Positions 27,896 through 39,500 of a DNA stretch of 64,000 bases are shown one piece after another. Within the stretch, counting starts at the first letter, position 1; the number at the start of each line of letters is the position of its first letter. Origin of the DNA: JANWHQ01 sp963775275 (GTDB lineage Bacteria > Pseudomonadota > Alphaproteobacteria > Caulobacterales > Caulobacteraceae). The notes beneath the pieces were generated by a model. The model was given only the letters and a program-made list of their open reading frames with translations, was not told the origin of the DNA and did no database searches. The translations under genes and the position numbers were made by a program. The DNA lies in the NCBI GenBank assembly GCA_963775275.1, contig CAVZII010000005.1, positions 2,542,001 through 2,606,000 on the forward strand, written 5' to 3'.

Positions 27896-29215
27896 TCAGT
27901 CCTTCGAGGACGCGGCGGCGGGGAGCTTGCGCGCGCCGCGGCGCAGGACGAGGGCGGTCTCGGCCGCCGCCGCGAGCCCGTAGAAGGCGATCAGCCAGAG
28001 GAGGCTCATCCGGTCGTCCGCCCAGCTTCGCCAGATCAGCAGGCAGAAGCTGGCGCCGGCCAGGAGGAACCCGGCCATCGGCAGGGCCCGGTGCAGGCCG
28101 ATCCGGTCCGCCAGGCGGAAGGCGGCGAGGTTCACCAGGGCGAAGATCAAGAGGAACGTCGCGCTCGCCAGCACCGAGATGGCGTCGAGGTTGGCCGCCA
28201 GGGTGAACAGGAGCGCAGCGGCCGCCAGCGCCAGGAGCGCCACATACGGGACGGGCCGCGTGCGCTCGCGCAGGGAGAAGACTCGGGGCAGGGCCGATTC
28301 CTGGGCCATCACCATCGCCAGTCGCGCCGCGCCGAACAGGGTGGCGTTGATCGCCGAGGCGGTGGAGAGCAGCGCGGCCAGCCCGATCAGGCCAAAGCCG
28401 ATCGCGCCCAGCGTGGGCCTGGCGGCCACGGCCAGGACATACTCCTGGTCGAGCCGGATCTGCGAGGGCGTCAGGTTTCCGAGCGCGACGACCGCGACCA
28501 GCACATAGATGGCGGCCGTGACCCCGATCGCGATCAGGATCGCGCGGCGCAGGTCGCGGCCCGGGTCGCGCATCTCGTCGATGGCGTTGGGGATCAGCTC
28601 GAAGCCCTCATAGGCCACGAAGATCAGGGCGACGGCGGTGAGGGGCGTGATCAGGCCCTTGTCGAACAGCGGCGAGAAATGGCTGGGGCGCACGCCGAAC
28701 GCCGCCACGGCGGCGAAGAGCGCCAGGATCGCGAGCTTGACCGCCACGACGCCCAGCTCGACCCGGCCGGAGAGCTTCGCGCCCATCAGGTTGATCGCCA
28801 GGAAGCCGCCGAGGACCAGTGTCGCCAGCGCGTGGGAGACCAGGCTCATCGAGGCGCCGCTGCGCCCGAGCATCGCTGCGCCGTAGTCGCCGAACGCGCT
28901 GGCGTAGAGGGCAAGCGTCCCGACGTAGCCCACGACCAGGAGCCAGCCCGCCGCGCCCGCCACGGCCGGCGCCGCGAAGGCCCGCTCGATGTAGGTGAAG
29001 CTGCCGCCGTCGCCGCGGAAGGCCAGGCCCAGGTGCGCGTAGGACAGGCCGGTCAGCAGGGCGATGAATCCGCCCGCGGCCAGCGTCAGGGCCACCGCGT
29101 GGCCCGCGACCGAGATCGCCAGGCCCAGCACAGCGAAGATGCCGCCGCCGATCATCCCGCCGATGCCGATGGCGGTGGTCTCCAACAGGCTCAGCTTCTC
29201 GCCGTCGCCGGCCAT
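27896..29215 (-). CDS. APC-superfamily amino acid/amine permease
   Basis: I set the start at ATG 29215 (MAGDGEKLSLLETTAIGIGG), giving 439 residues with about 12 membrane helices. The conserved first-helix motif GIGGMIGGGIFAVLG is present. The VAYEGFELIPNAIDEMRDPG segment after TM5 is typical of APC transporters of the YfnA/CAT type. The substrate is unknown; amino acids or related amines are likely. The much longer frame upstream overlaps the divergent acyl-CoA synthetase and is not real. Confidence 0.87.
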   Translation of the reverse strand: MAGDGEKLSLLETTAIGIGGMIGGGIFAVLGLAISVAGHAVALTLAAGGFIALLTGLSYAHLGLAFRGDGGSFTYIERAFAAPAVAGAAGWLLVVGYVGTLALYASAFGDYGAAMLGRSGASMSLVSHALATLVLGGFLAINLMGAKLSGRVELGVVAVKLAILALFAAVAAFGVRPSHFSPLFDKGLITPLTAVALIFVAYEGFELIPNAIDEMRDPGRDLRRAILIAIGVTAAIYVLVAVVALGNLTPSQIRLDQEYVLAVAARPTLGAIGFGLIGLAALLSTASAINATLFGAARLAMVMAQESALPRVFSLRERTRPVPYVALLALAAAALLFTLAANLDAISVLASATFLLIFALVNLAAFRLADRIGLHRALPMAGFLLAGASFCLLIWRSWADDRMSLLWLIAFYGLAAAAETALVLRRGARKLPAAASSKD

Positions 29216-29329
29216 CGTTTCTCCGCCGCCAATCCCGCCGCCCGCCAAGGTTGGCGTCGTTCGCGCCGTCAGGCAAACCCGGTCCCTGCCGCTTGACAGA
29301 GGTCCGCCGCGGCGCCGAAGGACCGGGCC

Positions 29330-30937
29330 ATGAGCCCAAAGGCGAGCCAAGAGGCGCCGTCCTGCGTGATCCGCGACCTGCTCGCGGCGCGCGCCGCAGG
29401 CCAGCCGGACCGCACGGCTGTGATCTTCGTCGACGGCGAGTCGTGGACCTTCGCCGCGCTGCGCAGCAAGGTCCTCGAGCGCGCCGCCGGGCTTCAGGCG
29501 CTGGGCGTGCGCCAGGACGAGCTCGTCCTCAGCTGGCAGCCGAACGGACCCGAGGCGGTTCTGACCTTCCTCGCCCTGAACGAGCTCGGCGCGGTCTACG
29601 TCCCGATCAACATCGCCTACCGCGGCCAGGTGCTCGAACACGTCGTCGCCAACTCCGGCGCCTCGCTGATGATCGCCCACGGCGCTCTCGTCGAACGGCT
29701 GGCCGATGTCGCCCGGGCCGGGCTGAAACGCGTGGTGGTGATCGGCGACGAGCGTCCGCCGATCGCAGGGCTGGAACTGGTCGACCGCGCCGCGCTTCGG
29801 GGCGATCCGGGCGTGCTGGCGCCTCCGTCCAGGCCGCTCGGCCCCTGGGACGCGCACATGGTGATCTACACCTCGGGCACGACCGGCCCTTCCAAGGGGG
29901 TCCTCGCCAGCTACCGGCACAGCTTCACCGCCGCGCGCGAGTTCCGCAACATCGGCCCGGGCGACCGCAACTTCACCGCCCTGCCCGTCTGGCACGTAGG
30001 CGGGGTCTACGCCGTGCTCTGGGCCCTGATCCACCCGGACGCCTCGGTGGTCATGGCCGAGTCCTTCCGGACGTCGCAGTTCTGGGACGTCATGCGTCGC
30101 CATGACGTGACGACCACCGGGCTCCTGGGCGCCATGGTGCGCTTCCTCCTCGCCCAGCCGCCGTCGCCGGCCGACCGCGACCATCCCCTGACCTCGGTGG
30201 TCATCGCCCCCTTCGACGAGGCCGCGCCCGCCTTCGCCCAGCGCTTCGGCGTGGACGTCTACACCGAGTTCAACATGACCGAGCTGTCGGTCCCCCTGTT
30301 CGCCGGGCCCAATCCGACCGCGCCGGGGACGTGCGGGCGGCCGCGGGACGGCGTCGAACTGCGCCTGGTCGACGAGCATGACCTCCAGGTCCCGCCCGGC
30401 GCCGTCGGCGAGCTGATCCTGCGCGCCGACGAGCCCTGGACCATCAGCCACGGCTACCTCAACGATCCGGCCGCGACCGCGCGGACCTGGCGCAACGGCT
30501 GGTTCCACACCGGCGACCTGTTCCGCCGCGACGGGGACGGGAACTACTTCTTCGTCGACCGCACCAAGGACGCGCTGCGCCGGCGCGGCGAGAACATCTC
30601 CTCCTTCGAGGTCGAGAGCGCCATCATGCTTCACCCGGCCGTGCGCGAGGCGACCGTGGTGGCCGCGCCGGGGGCGGACGGCGAGGACGAAGTGATGGCG
30701 GTGGTGGTTCCCAGGGAGGGCGAGGCGTTCGATCCCGCCGAGCTGCTGGGGTTCCTCCAGCCCCGCCTCGCCCACTTCATGCTGCCCCGCTACGTGCGCC
30801 TGGCCGCGGACCTGCCCCGGACGCCCACCTTGAAGGTCGAGAAGCACCGCCTGCGCGCCGAAGGCGTGACCTCGGACACCTGGGACCGCGAGGCCGCCGG
30901 CCTGAGCGTCCGCCGCGAGCGGCTGGAGCGGCGCTGA
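29330..30937 (+). CDS. AMP-dependent acyl-CoA synthetase/ligase
   Basis: The 535-residue ANL-family enzyme activates a carboxylic acid to its acyl-CoA. The ATP loop [11 protein letters not shown] is near residue 180. TEFNMTEL (A5-like), the hinge motif [20 protein letters not shown] and the lysine-bearing [12 protein letters not shown] follow in order. It most resembles crotonobetaine/carnitine CoA-ligase-like enzymes. It overlaps the next gene by one base (TGATG), so the CoA ligase and CoA transferase act as a pair. The substrate is not identifiable from sequence. Confidence 0.88.
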   Translation: MSPKASQEAPSCVIRDLLAARAAGQPDRTAVIFVDGESWTFAALRSKVLERAAGLQALGVRQDELVLSWQPNGPEAVLTFLALNELGAVYVPINIAYRGQVLEHVVANSGASLMIAHGALVERLADVARAGLKRVVVIGDERPPIAGLELVDRAALRGDPGVLAPPSRPLGPWDAHMVIYTSGTTGPSKGVLASYRHSFTAAREFRNIGPGDRNFTALPVWHVGGVYAVLWALIHPDASVVMAESFRTSQFWDVMRRHDVTTTGLLGAMVRFLLAQPPSPADRDHPLTSVVIAPFDEAAPAFAQRFGVDVYTEFNMTELSVPLFAGPNPTAPGTCGRPRDGVELRLVDEHDLQVPPGAVGELILRADEPWTISHGYLNDPAATARTWRNGWFHTGDLFRRDGDGNYFFVDRTKDALRRRGENISSFEVESAIMLHPAVREATVVAAPGADGEDEVMAVVVPREGEAFDPAELLGFLQPRLAHFMLPRYVRLAADLPRTPTLKVEKHRLRAEGVTSDTWDREAAGLSVRRERLERR

Positions 30938-32037
30938 TGGCCGGCGAGGCCCAGGGACCGCTGAAAGGGTTGAGGGTTCTCGAATTCGCCGGCATCGGGC
31001 CCGCGCCCATGTGCGCCATGCTGATGTCGGACCTCGGGGCCGACGTGGTCCGCGTCGAGCGCCCGGGCGCCGAGGTCGACCGCTTCACCGTCGAGGCGCG
31101 GGGCCGCCGCCGGGTCGCCCTCTACCTGAAATCCGAGGCGGGTCGTGACGCCGCCCTGGGGCTGGCCGCGCGCGCCGACGCCCTGATCGAGGGCTTCAGG
31201 CCGGGCGTGATGGAGCGGCTGGGGCTGGGGCCGGAGGAGGCGCTCAAGGCCAATCCCCGCCTCGTCTACGGCCGCATGACCGGCTGGGGCCAGACCGGGC
31301 CGCTCGCGAAGGCGGCCGGGCACGACATCGACTACATCGCGCTTGCCGGCGCGCTGCACGCCATCGGCCCGGCAGAGCGACCGGCGATCCCGCTCAACCT
31401 GGTGGGCGACTTCGGCGGCGGGGCGCTGGTGCTGGCCTTCGGCCTTCTCGCCGCCGTCCTGCACGCGCGCCGGTCCGGCGAGGGCCAGGTGGTCGACTGC
31501 GCCATGAGCGAGGGGACGATCGCCCTGATGGGGATGCTCTACGGCCACCTGCAGCGGGGGACCTGGGCCGACCGCCGCGAGAGCAACATCATCGACGGCG
31601 CCTCGCCCTTCTACAACGTCTACCGCTGCGCCGACGGCGAATGGATTGCGCTGGCCGCCATCGAGCCGCAGTTCTACGGGCGCCTGCTCGCGGTGCTGGG
31701 AATCACCGATCCCGACTTCGCCGACCAGCACGACCAGGCGCGCTGGCCGCGGCTCAGGGACAAGCTGGCGGCCGTCTTCGCGGGCCGCACGCGCGCCGAA
31801 TGGACGGACCTGCTGCAGGACCAGGAGGTCTGTTTCGCGCCGGTCCTCTCCATGAACGAGGCGCCGGCCCATCCGCACAACCTGGCGCGCGGCGCCTTCA
31901 TCGACGTCGAGGGCGTGGTCCAGCCGTCGCCCGTCCCCCGGTTCTCGTCGACGCCAGGCGCCGTCCAGGGCGGCCCTGGCGCGCCCCTGACCGACCTCGA
32001 GACCGTTCTCGGCGACTGGACCGGCGAGCGGCCCTGA
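30937..32037 (+). CDS. CaiB/BaiF CoA-transferase family protein (alpha-methylacyl-CoA racemase-like)
   Basis: The 366-residue protein begins with the family pattern [20 protein letters not shown] and [12 protein letters not shown]. It has [29 protein letters not shown], which contains the catalytic His-Asp region of the racemase subgroup, and [16 protein letters not shown]. The combination with GHDIDYIA points to racemase (AMACR) chemistry on 2-methylacyl-CoAs rather than CoA transfer. Paired with the ligase, it suggests breakdown of a branched or steroid-like acid. Confidence 0.87.
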   Translation: MAGEAQGPLKGLRVLEFAGIGPAPMCAMLMSDLGADVVRVERPGAEVDRFTVEARGRRRVALYLKSEAGRDAALGLAARADALIEGFRPGVMERLGLGPEEALKANPRLVYGRMTGWGQTGPLAKAAGHDIDYIALAGALHAIGPAERPAIPLNLVGDFGGGALVLAFGLLAAVLHARRSGEGQVVDCAMSEGTIALMGMLYGHLQRGTWADRRESNIIDGASPFYNVYRCADGEWIALAAIEPQFYGRLLAVLGITDPDFADQHDQARWPRLRDKLAAVFAGRTRAEWTDLLQDQEVCFAPVLSMNEAPAHPHNLARGAFIDVEGVVQPSPVPRFSSTPGAVQGGPGAPLTDLETVLGDWTGERP

Positions 32038-32103
32038 CCGCGCCGGCCCGTGCAGTTGCGCAAGCTCAATGAAGTGCGCCGGCGGGACCGTTAATCGTAT
32101 GGC

Positions 32104-33333
32104 ATGAAGACGCCGCCCCTATGGGCAATCAGCATTGGACTGGTCGCCGTCGCAGGGGTCGTGGGCGGCTTCGTGGTCTGGAACGGCCAGCGCGCCAAGG
32201 CCGTCAAGTACGTCACCGCGGCCGTCGAGCGCGGCGCCATATCGCGCACCATCACCGCCAGCGGCACGGTCAACCCGGTGGTCACGGTCCAGGTGGGCGC
32301 CTTCGTCTCGGGCACGATCCAGACCCTGACCTGCGACTACAACACCCGCGTCCGAAAGGGCCAGCTCTGCGCCAAGATCGATCCGCGCCCCTACGAGACC
32401 ACGGTCGCCCAGGCCAAGGCCAACGTCGACGCCGCCAGCGCCCAGCTGGGCAAGGACCAGGCGAGCCTCGCTCTCGCCAAGCTGAACCATGGGCGCTCGC
32501 TGACGCTGCTGGCCCGCGGGTTCCTGTCGCAAGCCGCCGTCGACACCACCCTCTCGAGCTATGACCAGGCTCTGGCCCAGACGCGCGTCGACCAGGCGAC
32601 GATCAGCCAGCGGCAGGCGGCGCTGCACGCCGCCCAGGTGAACCTGGACTACACCGACATCGTCTCGCCGGTGGACGGCACGGTCGTCTCGCGCAACGTC
32701 AATGTCGGCCAGACCGTGGCGTCCAGCTTCCAGACGCCGACCCTGTTCCTGATCGCCACCGACCTGACCAAGATGCAGGTCGACACCAACGTCAGCGAGT
32801 CCGACATCGGCGGCGCCAAGGAGGGCGACCGGGCCACCTTCACCGTCTCCGCCTTCCCCGGCCGGGTGTTCCGGGGGCGGGTGATCCAGGCTCGTCAGGC
32901 GCCGATCAGCGTGCAGAACGTCATCACCTATGACGTGGTGATCGCGGCGGACAATCCGGAGCTGCTGCTGAAGCCGGGGATGACGGCAAATGCGCGGATC
33001 ATCACCGCCGAGCGCAAGGATGTCCTGCGCGTCCCGGTCCAGGCCCTGAGCTACACCCCAGCCCCGAAAGGGACTGCGGCCACGGGCGCGCGCCAGGGCC
33101 GGGGCGGCCGGTCGCGGTCCAGCGCCCCGCAGGCCCAGCAGGTCTGGGTGCTTCAGGGCGGCAAGCCGCGGGCGGTGCCGGTGAGCGTGGGCCTGGACGA
33201 CGACGCCAACGCAGAGATCACCGGCGGCTCCCTGAAGCTCGGCGACCAGGTGGTCGTCTCGGCCAGCGTGGCGGGCCAGACCGGCGGCGCGCGCGCGTCG
33301 ACGCCGACGACGCAGCCCCGCCTCGGCCGCTGA
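32104..33333 (+). CDS. MacA-like periplasmic adaptor (HlyD family)
   Basis: The 409-residue protein has one N-terminal membrane anchor (LWAISIGLVAVAGVVGGFVV). A barrel-lipoyl-hairpin layout follows: SGTVNPVVTVQVGAFVSGTI, a helical hairpin of about residues 95-170, and the lipoyl return IVSPVDGTVVSRNVNVGQTV. The C-terminal domain is low-complexity in its linker (Arg, Gly, Ser). It links the ABC pump encoded 12 bases downstream to an outer-membrane channel. No TolC-like gene is present nearby. Confidence 0.88.
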   Translation: MKTPPLWAISIGLVAVAGVVGGFVVWNGQRAKAVKYVTAAVERGAISRTITASGTVNPVVTVQVGAFVSGTIQTLTCDYNTRVRKGQLCAKIDPRPYETTVAQAKANVDAASAQLGKDQASLALAKLNHGRSLTLLARGFLSQAAVDTTLSSYDQALAQTRVDQATISQRQAALHAAQVNLDYTDIVSPVDGTVVSRNVNVGQTVASSFQTPTLFLIATDLTKMQVDTNVSESDIGGAKEGDRATFTVSAFPGRVFRGRVIQARQAPISVQNVITYDVVIAADNPELLLKPGMTANARIITAERKDVLRVPVQALSYTPAPKGTAATGARQGRGGRSRSSAPQAQQVWVLQGGKPRAVPVSVGLDDDANAEITGGSLKLGDQVVVSASVAGQTGGARASTPTTQPRLGR

Positions 33334-33344
33334 GGCGCGCCGCC

Positions 33345-35453
33345 ATGGCCGGGCCCGCGATCCAGCTCAGCAACATCGAGCGCACCTTCAAGCTCGGGTC
33401 GGTCGAGGTGCGGGCCCTGCGCGGCGTCGACCTGACCATAGGCAACGGCGAGTTCGTCGCCATCATGGGCTCGTCCGGGTCGGGCAAGTCGACCCTGATG
33501 AACATTCTGGGTTGCCTGGATCCGCCGACCACCGGCCGCTACCTCCTGGAAGGCGTCGACGTGGCGGGACTGACCGAGCCCGACCTGGCGCATATCAGGA
33601 GCCAGCGCATCGGCTTCGTGTTCCAGAGCTTCAATCTCCTGCCGCGCACCAGCGCCCTGGATAATGTGATGCTGCCCCTGCTGTACGGGACGGCGATGAA
33701 GCTTCGCCCAAAGGAGCGTATCGCCCGGTCCAGGGCCGTCCTGGCCACGCTCGGCCTGGAGGACCGCGAGCACAGCAAGCCCAACCAGCTGTCCGGCGGC
33801 CAGCAGCAGCGGGTGGCCCTGGCCAGGGCCCTGATCAACCGGCCGGCCATCCTCCTCGCCGACGAGCCGACCGGGAACCTCGATTCAAAGACCTCGCACG
33901 AGATCATGGAAGTGATCCGCCAGCTCAACCGCGAGCAGGGCGTGACGGTCGTGGTGGTGACTCACGAGACGGACATCGCCGCCTTCGCGGACCGCACGAT
34001 CGTCATGCGCGACGGCCTGATCGTCTCGGACGAGCCGAATGCGGCGCCGCCCGAAGGCGTCGCCCCGGCGCCGGACGCGCCTGCCGCGCCTGCGGCGGCG
34101 CCTGGACCGCGCACGCCCCTCGTCCGCGGCGACGGCGGCGTCACCTGGGCGTTCGTCGGCATGATCTTCACCGCGGCGGCCCAGGCGCTGGCCCGCAACC
34201 GCATGCGCTCGGTGCTGACCATGCTGGGGGTCTTCATCGGCGTCGCGGCCCTGATCGCCATGGTGGCGGTGGGGGACGGCGCCAGCGCGGCGGTGAAGAA
34301 GCAGCTCGAGCGGTTGGGCACCAACATGGTGGTGGTCCAGCCGGGCGCCCGGACCGCCGGCGGCGCCCGCGGCGGCCAGGGCAGCGCCTCCACCCTCACG
34401 GTCGCCGACGCCGACGCCCTCCAGCGCGAGGGCCGGGCCGTGCAGAGCGTCGGCTATCTCAACCGCCAGTCCGGCCAGGTCCAGCACAGCGACCAGAACT
34501 GGACCACCAGCATCCAGGGGGTCACCTCCAGCTACGTGGACATCCTGAACTGGCAGATCTTGTCCGGCCGCTCGATCTCACCGGAAGACGACGCCAGCGC
34601 CGCCACCGTCTGCCTGCTCGGCCAGACGGTGGTCAAGAGCCTGTTCGGCGACGGCGGCAGCCCGCTCGGCGCCACGGTCATGGTCAAGGGCGTTCCCATG
34701 CGGGTGATCGGGTTGCTGGCCCCGCGCGGTCAGAGCGGCTTCGGCCAGGACCAGGACGACGTTGTGATGATCCCGTTCCAGACCGCCCAGGACAAGGTCC
34801 TCGGAGTCGCCTCGCCGCAGTCGAGCGAGAACCCGGTCAGCGCCGCCTATCCGGTCCCGGCCAACCCCTTCGGCATCGCTCCGCGCATGACCGGCTATGT
34901 CAATTCGATCTACGTCCAGGCCGCGGCGGCCGACCAGGTCCAGGCCGCCATCGACCAGATCACCGCCACCCTGGCCCTGCGCCACCACGTCCAGCCCGGT
35001 CAGCCCGACGACTTCTCGGTGCGCAACCTCAGCCAGATCGCCGAAGCCCAGGCCGGCAGCAGCCAGACCATGGCCATCCTCCTGGCGACGGTCGCTTCCA
35101 TTTCGCTGCTGGTGGGCGGGGTGGGGATCATGAACATCCTCCTGGTCTCGGTCACCGAGCGCACCCGCGAGATCGGCATCCGCATGGCCATCGGGGCCAG
35201 GCGGCTGCAGGTGCTGCTGCAGTTCCTGGTCGAGGCGGTGCTGCTCAGCGTCACGGGCGGCGTGGTCGGGATCCTGGTCGGGATCTTCGTCTCGTGGCTG
35301 ATCTCGGCGGTGGCGCACTGGCCCACCAAGCTGTCGCCCGCGGCCATCCTGGGCGGATTCGTGTTCTCGGCGGCGGTGGGGATCTTCTTCGGCTTCTACC
35401 CGGCCCGCAAAGCCGCCCGGCTCGATCCGATCGAGGCCCTTCACTACGAGTGA
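33345..35453 (+). CDS. MacB-like ABC exporter (ATPase fused to FtsX-type permease)
   Basis: The 702-residue protein has an N-terminal ABC domain (Walker [10 protein letters not shown], signature LSGGQQQRV, Walker [14 protein letters not shown]) and a proline/alanine linker at about residues 230-265. A MacB periplasmic domain between the first and second membrane helices follows, then a C-terminal three-helix FtsX block with [20 protein letters not shown]. It works as a mechanotransmission exporter with the MacA-like adaptor, exporting macrolide-like compounds, lipopeptides or toxins. The C-terminal end [20 protein letters not shown] is echoed by a decayed fragment at 42126. Confidence 0.92.
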   Translation: MAGPAIQLSNIERTFKLGSVEVRALRGVDLTIGNGEFVAIMGSSGSGKSTLMNILGCLDPPTTGRYLLEGVDVAGLTEPDLAHIRSQRIGFVFQSFNLLPRTSALDNVMLPLLYGTAMKLRPKERIARSRAVLATLGLEDREHSKPNQLSGGQQQRVALARALINRPAILLADEPTGNLDSKTSHEIMEVIRQLNREQGVTVVVVTHETDIAAFADRTIVMRDGLIVSDEPNAAPPEGVAPAPDAPAAPAAAPGPRTPLVRGDGGVTWAFVGMIFTAAAQALARNRMRSVLTMLGVFIGVAALIAMVAVGDGASAAVKKQLERLGTNMVVVQPGARTAGGARGGQGSASTLTVADADALQREGRAVQSVGYLNRQSGQVQHSDQNWTTSIQGVTSSYVDILNWQILSGRSISPEDDASAATVCLLGQTVVKSLFGDGGSPLGATVMVKGVPMRVIGLLAPRGQSGFGQDQDDVVMIPFQTAQDKVLGVASPQSSENPVSAAYPVPANPFGIAPRMTGYVNSIYVQAAAADQVQAAIDQITATLALRHHVQPGQPDDFSVRNLSQIAEAQAGSSQTMAILLATVASISLLVGGVGIMNILLVSVTERTREIGIRMAIGARRLQVLLQFLVEAVLLSVTGGVVGILVGIFVSWLISAVAHWPTKLSPAAILGGFVFSAAVGIFFGFYPARKAARLDPIEALHYE

Positions 35454-35522
35454 GCCTGCGGCGGCCAGCCTGGCTGCTGCGTCCGCGCCGGCCGACCGGG
35501 CCCAGGGAACCCCGCAGGACCC

Positions 35523-35536
35523 TTGATCTGGCTCAA
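35523..35536. promoter_or_regulatory. FNR/FixK-like box TTGAT-CTGG-CTCAA
   Basis: The palindrome has one mismatched pair. It lies 69 bases after the MacB-like gene and about 200 bases before the BA14K gene, the only downstream gene on that strand. The spacing is longer than for the other boxes, so function is less certain. Confidence 0.4.
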
Positions 35537-35727
35537 GGCGTCCATCACGCCGTGATGGTTGACTGATCCTTCAGTTGCCCACGTCCGCCGCCGCGATGCG
35601 GCGCGCCGACCTCAATGCGGCGCTTGGCGCCCTGGCCCTTCGAGGCCGTTGCGCCGCCCGCCGCGGGTCACGCCGCCCGGGGCGCCTCCCGGGCTACGAC
35701 GTCCAATACGTCGAGGGAGTCGAAGTC

Positions 35728-36264
35728 ATGAACAAGAGCCTGATCACCGCCGCTGTCGCGGTCGCCATGCTGGCATCCGGCGCCGCCAGCGCCCAGCCCA
35801 ATCAGGGCGGTCGCGGCCAGGGCAACCAATACCGGCACAGCCAACAGCAGCCAAACCAACAGCAGCGCAACCAGCAGCAGCGCAATCAGCAGCAGCGCAA
35901 CCAGCAGCAGCGCAACCAGCAGCAGCGCAGCCAACAGCAGAGCAGCAATGGCTGCTATCAGGGCGAGAGCGCCAGCAACTGCCGCGAACGGCTTCGGGTC
36001 CAGCAGCGGAGCCGCCGCCAGTACGTCTACCGCGACGGCCGCTATGAGCCCCAGGACAACACCGGCGCAGCGTTCGCCGGGGGCATCCTCGGCTTCATCC
36101 TCGGCGCGGCCATCGCCGGATCCAGCAACGATCAGACCTACTACGACTCCCACAGGAACGACCGCGGCTGGCGCTACCGTTGCGCCAGACACTATCGCAG
36201 CTTCGACTACCGGACCGGCACCTACCTCGGCTATGACGGCTACCGTCACTACTGCACGCTCTAG
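35728..36264 (+). CDS. BA14K-family secreted protein with NQQQR repeats
   Basis: ATG 35728 follows GAGGGAG. The 178-residue protein has a signal peptide (MNKSLITAAVAVAMLASGAA SA), then a Gln/Asn/Arg repeat tract at about residues 38-72. A glycine-rich hydrophobic helix (AFAGGILGFILGAAIAG) and the BA14K signature RYRCARHYRSFDYRTGTYLG with paired cysteines follow. BA14K proteins are immunogenic surface or periplasmic proteins of Rhizobiales and relatives, with a proposed lectin-like role. The gene ends right at a double-hairpin repeat. Confidence 0.75.
   Translation: MNKSLITAAVAVAMLASGAASAQPNQGGRGQGNQYRHSQQQPNQQQRNQQQRNQQQRNQQQRNQQQRSQQQSSNGCYQGESASNCRERLRVQQRSRRQYVYRDGRYEPQDNTGAAFAGGILGFILGAAIAGSSNDQTYYDSHRNDRGWRYRCARHYRSFDYRTGTYLGYDGYRHYCTL
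35839..35943 (+). repeat. 15-base tandem repeat encoding NQQQR
   Basis: Five near-identical units of AACCAGCAGCAGCGC run from 35854 to 35928, with degenerate units on each side (35839-35853 and 35929-35943). They are in frame within the BA14K gene. The number of units could vary between strains by slippage. Confidence 0.8.
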
Positions 36265-36265
36265 C

Positions 36266-36424
36266 GTGGTGGATCAGAAGTTCGCATGATGATGGCGGCT
36301 CCCTCGGCTGCGAACTTCTGATCCGTAAACCACACTGGAATCATGGACTTGCTAGTGTCCCGATCGAATCCGAAGTTCGCCTCTGGCCTGCAAATGCGTT
36401 GGCGAACTTCGGAATCGGGACACT
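36266..36424. repeat. Double-hairpin intergenic element, copy 1
   Basis: The first hairpin pairs 36271-36285 with 36310-36324 perfectly (GGATCAGAAGTTCGC). Its outer bases GTGGT/ACCAC extend the pairing with a small bulge. The second pairs 36354-36381 (AGTGTCCCGAT...TTCGCC) with 36401-36424. The linker is CACACTGGAATCATGGACTT. It starts one base after the BA14K stop codon and lies between convergent genes, so it may also end transcription. It is almost identical to the copy at 61487-61651. Confidence 0.8.
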
Positions 36425-36514
36425 GGCGGTTTCCCGCTCGAATGACTTCTCTGGCAGGGCGCTTGAAGACCTCATGCGCCCTGCCGAGCAGTCCGCTTGC
36501 TACGATCCTCCACC

Positions 36515-39500
36515 CTAGCTCGCCGCGATCGTCACTCGGACCAGCTCCGAAAGCGAGTGCGAGCCGGTCTTGCGCATGATGGATGCGCGATGGTGCTCCA
36601 CCGTGCGCTGACTGATGCCGAGGTCGGCGGCGACGATCTTGTTGGGCCGTCCGTCGAGCACCAGTTGCAGGATCTGGCGTTCGCGCGATGTGAGTCCCGC
36701 GATGCGCGTCTCCGCCTCCGCGCGGGACGCCGATCGATCGGAGGATGCCCGCGCCTGTTCCAAGGCGCGGTCTATGCTGGCGATGAGTTCGTTCCCGCTG
36801 ACCGGCTTCTCTATGAAATCCGCCGCGCCGGCGCGCAGCGCGCGCACCGCCGAGCCGACGTCGCCGTTGCCGGTGATCACGATCGCCGGCAACGGATCCC
36901 CGTCGGTCCTCAGCCGGTCCAGCAGGGCCAAGCCGCCCATGCCCGGCATCACGGCGTCGACCAGCAGAACGCCGCCGGCGCCCGGGCGATAGGAGGCAAG
37001 GAAGGCCTCGGCGGTAGAGAAGTCCTCGACCGATCGGCCATTGGCTCTCAGGAGGTCGCGCATTGCCGTACGCACCGATTCGTCGTCGTCGACCACGAAG
37101 ATGACGGCGCTTTGCCCCTCGTTGACGGCCTGCAACGGTGGCCGCTCGAACGCGCGCTGCGCGCGCTCCGACAGCAGCTGTCTGACCAGGCGCGCCAGGT
37201 CGTCGGTCGCCACCGGTTTCGTGCGCTGTTGAAAGCCCCGCGCCGCGATGTCGCGCAGCGTCTGCGTCGAGATGTCGCCTGTCAGGATCAGCACCTGCAC
37301 ATGCTGGGCGAGCATTCCGCGCAGGCGGGCCACGACCTGAACGCCGGTCAGCTCCCTCGGCAGATTGTAGTCGACGATGACGAGGTCCGGTCGCAACCCC
37401 CTGAGCTGGACCATCTGCACCGCTTCCTCGCCGTCGGCCGCGACGGAAGTGCCGTACCCCTCTTCCCGCAGGAACAGCTCGAGGGATTCGCGCAAGATCG
37501 GATCGTCTTCGACGATCAGGATCGAGCCGCTCTGCGCCGCCGGCTCGTCCGGTTCCAGCTCGGCGGCCGCCGGGGCGGGAAGGATCCCGGACGGCGCCAG
37601 GGGGACTTCGAAGGCGAAGACCGAGCCGGCGCCCTCGTCAGAGCGGACGTCGATGGTGAGGCCCAGGAGGTCCGAGAGCCGCCGTGCGATCGACAGGCCC
37701 AGGCCCAGGCCGCGGCTCGCCTCGCGGGCCGGATTGTCGACCTGATGGAATTCCTCGAAGATGGTGCGCAGCTGGTTTGCGGGGATGCCGAGGCCGGTGT
37801 CCCAGACTTCGAACCGCAGCTTGTCGCCGCGCCGTCGGCAGCCGAGCAGGATTTTGCCCTGCTTCGTGTACTTCACGGCGTTGGACAGCAGGTTCCGCAG
37901 GATCTGGTCGAGCAGGCGACGATCGCTGCGGACGGCCAGCCGGCAGGGCAGCACGCGCCAGTCGAGCCCTTTGGCCATCGTGTGGTAGGCGAACTCCGTC
38001 TTCAGGCCCTCGAGCAGGTCGTTGACCGGGAAGTCGAGGATCTCCGGCCGGATGACCCCCGCTTCGAGTTGGTTGATGTCCAGAAGGGTGTTCAGGATGC
38101 CCGACATGGCCATCAGCGCTTCGTCGACACGGCCGAGCAGCCGCAGCGAGCCATCGTCCTTGATCCTTTTCGCCAGCAGGCCTTGCAGGAGACTGAGAGT
38201 TTGCAGCGGTTGGCGCAGGTCGTGGCTGGCGGCGGCGAGGAAGCGGGACTTGCCGAGGTTGGCGTCCTGGGCCTGCAACTTGGCGGCGTTCGCCAGGTCT
38301 TCGGCGCGTTTGCGCGCGCTGATGTCGGCGAAGGTGATCACCACCCCTTCGATGCGGTTGTCCTTGGTCCGATACGGCAGGGTCCGACAACTGTACCAGC
38401 CGCCGTTTTCGGCCGAGACGTCGCGCGTGATCGGCACGAGGCTGGAAAGCACCGTCCGGGAATCGTTCAGGAGGTCGCCGTCGGCGAAGTGGTGCGCGAG
38501 GTCGGCGAGCGGGCGACCGACGTCCGAGGCGATGACGCTGAACAGCGCCTTCGCGGCTGGTGTGAAGAACCGTATGTTGAGCTTCTCGTCGAGGAATATG
38601 GTCGCCAAGTCCGAGCTGTTCAGTATGTTCTGCAGGTCGTCCGACGTTGCGCGCTGCTGTTCGAGGGTCTCTTGAAGCTGGCTGTTCAGCGCCGTGAGCT
38701 CTTCATTGAGCGACTGCAATTCCTCGTGTGATGTCTCGAGCTCCTCGTTTGTGGTCTGGAACTCCTCGTTCACAGACATCGCTTCTTCGTTGATCGCCCG
38801 GATTTCCTCTTCGGCGATCTCACGGTCGCGGATCGCGTCCTCGAGATCCCTCCGCGTGGCGTCCAGCTCCTCCTCGAGGCGGGCCACCCGCGAAGTCTCG
38901 GCTGGCGGTTCCGCCTGCGCTGGGATCTCCTGCGCCGCCTCCGGCAGATCGAGGAAGCTGAGCAGCGTCAGGCCTTCGCCCGCGCTCGTCATCGGCCGTG
39001 CGGTGACGCTCACCGGGACCGACTCGCCATCGCGTCTGACCCGCCCGGCGACGACGACCGGTTCCTTCCCTTGGCTCGCCCTCTCGATCGCGGCTCTGAT
39101 CACGGGGCGCAGCCCGTCCCGCGCCGAGGCGAGCAGGTCCAGGCTGGCCTCCCCCGTGGGCATCTTCAGGTAGCGGTCGATCGAGCCGGAGTAATAGAGC
39201 CCCTGCTGCCGCTTGCCGACGACGACCGACGCCGGCGCATAGCTTTCGAGCAGCAGGCGCTGCGCCAGCTCGCCGACGGCCCCGCCCGGCCTCGAGGTCG
39301 TCCGTTCGGGAGGTCTCGACCACAGGGATCGCGCGGCCTCGCCGCGCCCGAGCGGAATCTGGACGTCGCCCGGCCGGCTGCGGCCGATGTGCCGATAGAT
39401 CCGATATTTCTTTGAGATCGGCTCGAAGCGGTCGCTGGCCCCGCCCACGGACTCCGACCCGCCGAGAAAGAGGATGGCGCCTTCACCGAGGGCGAAGTGG

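Noticed and set aside
35839..35943. CRISPR-like short repeats
   Set aside because: The repeats are contiguous with no spacers and encode a repeated peptide in frame.
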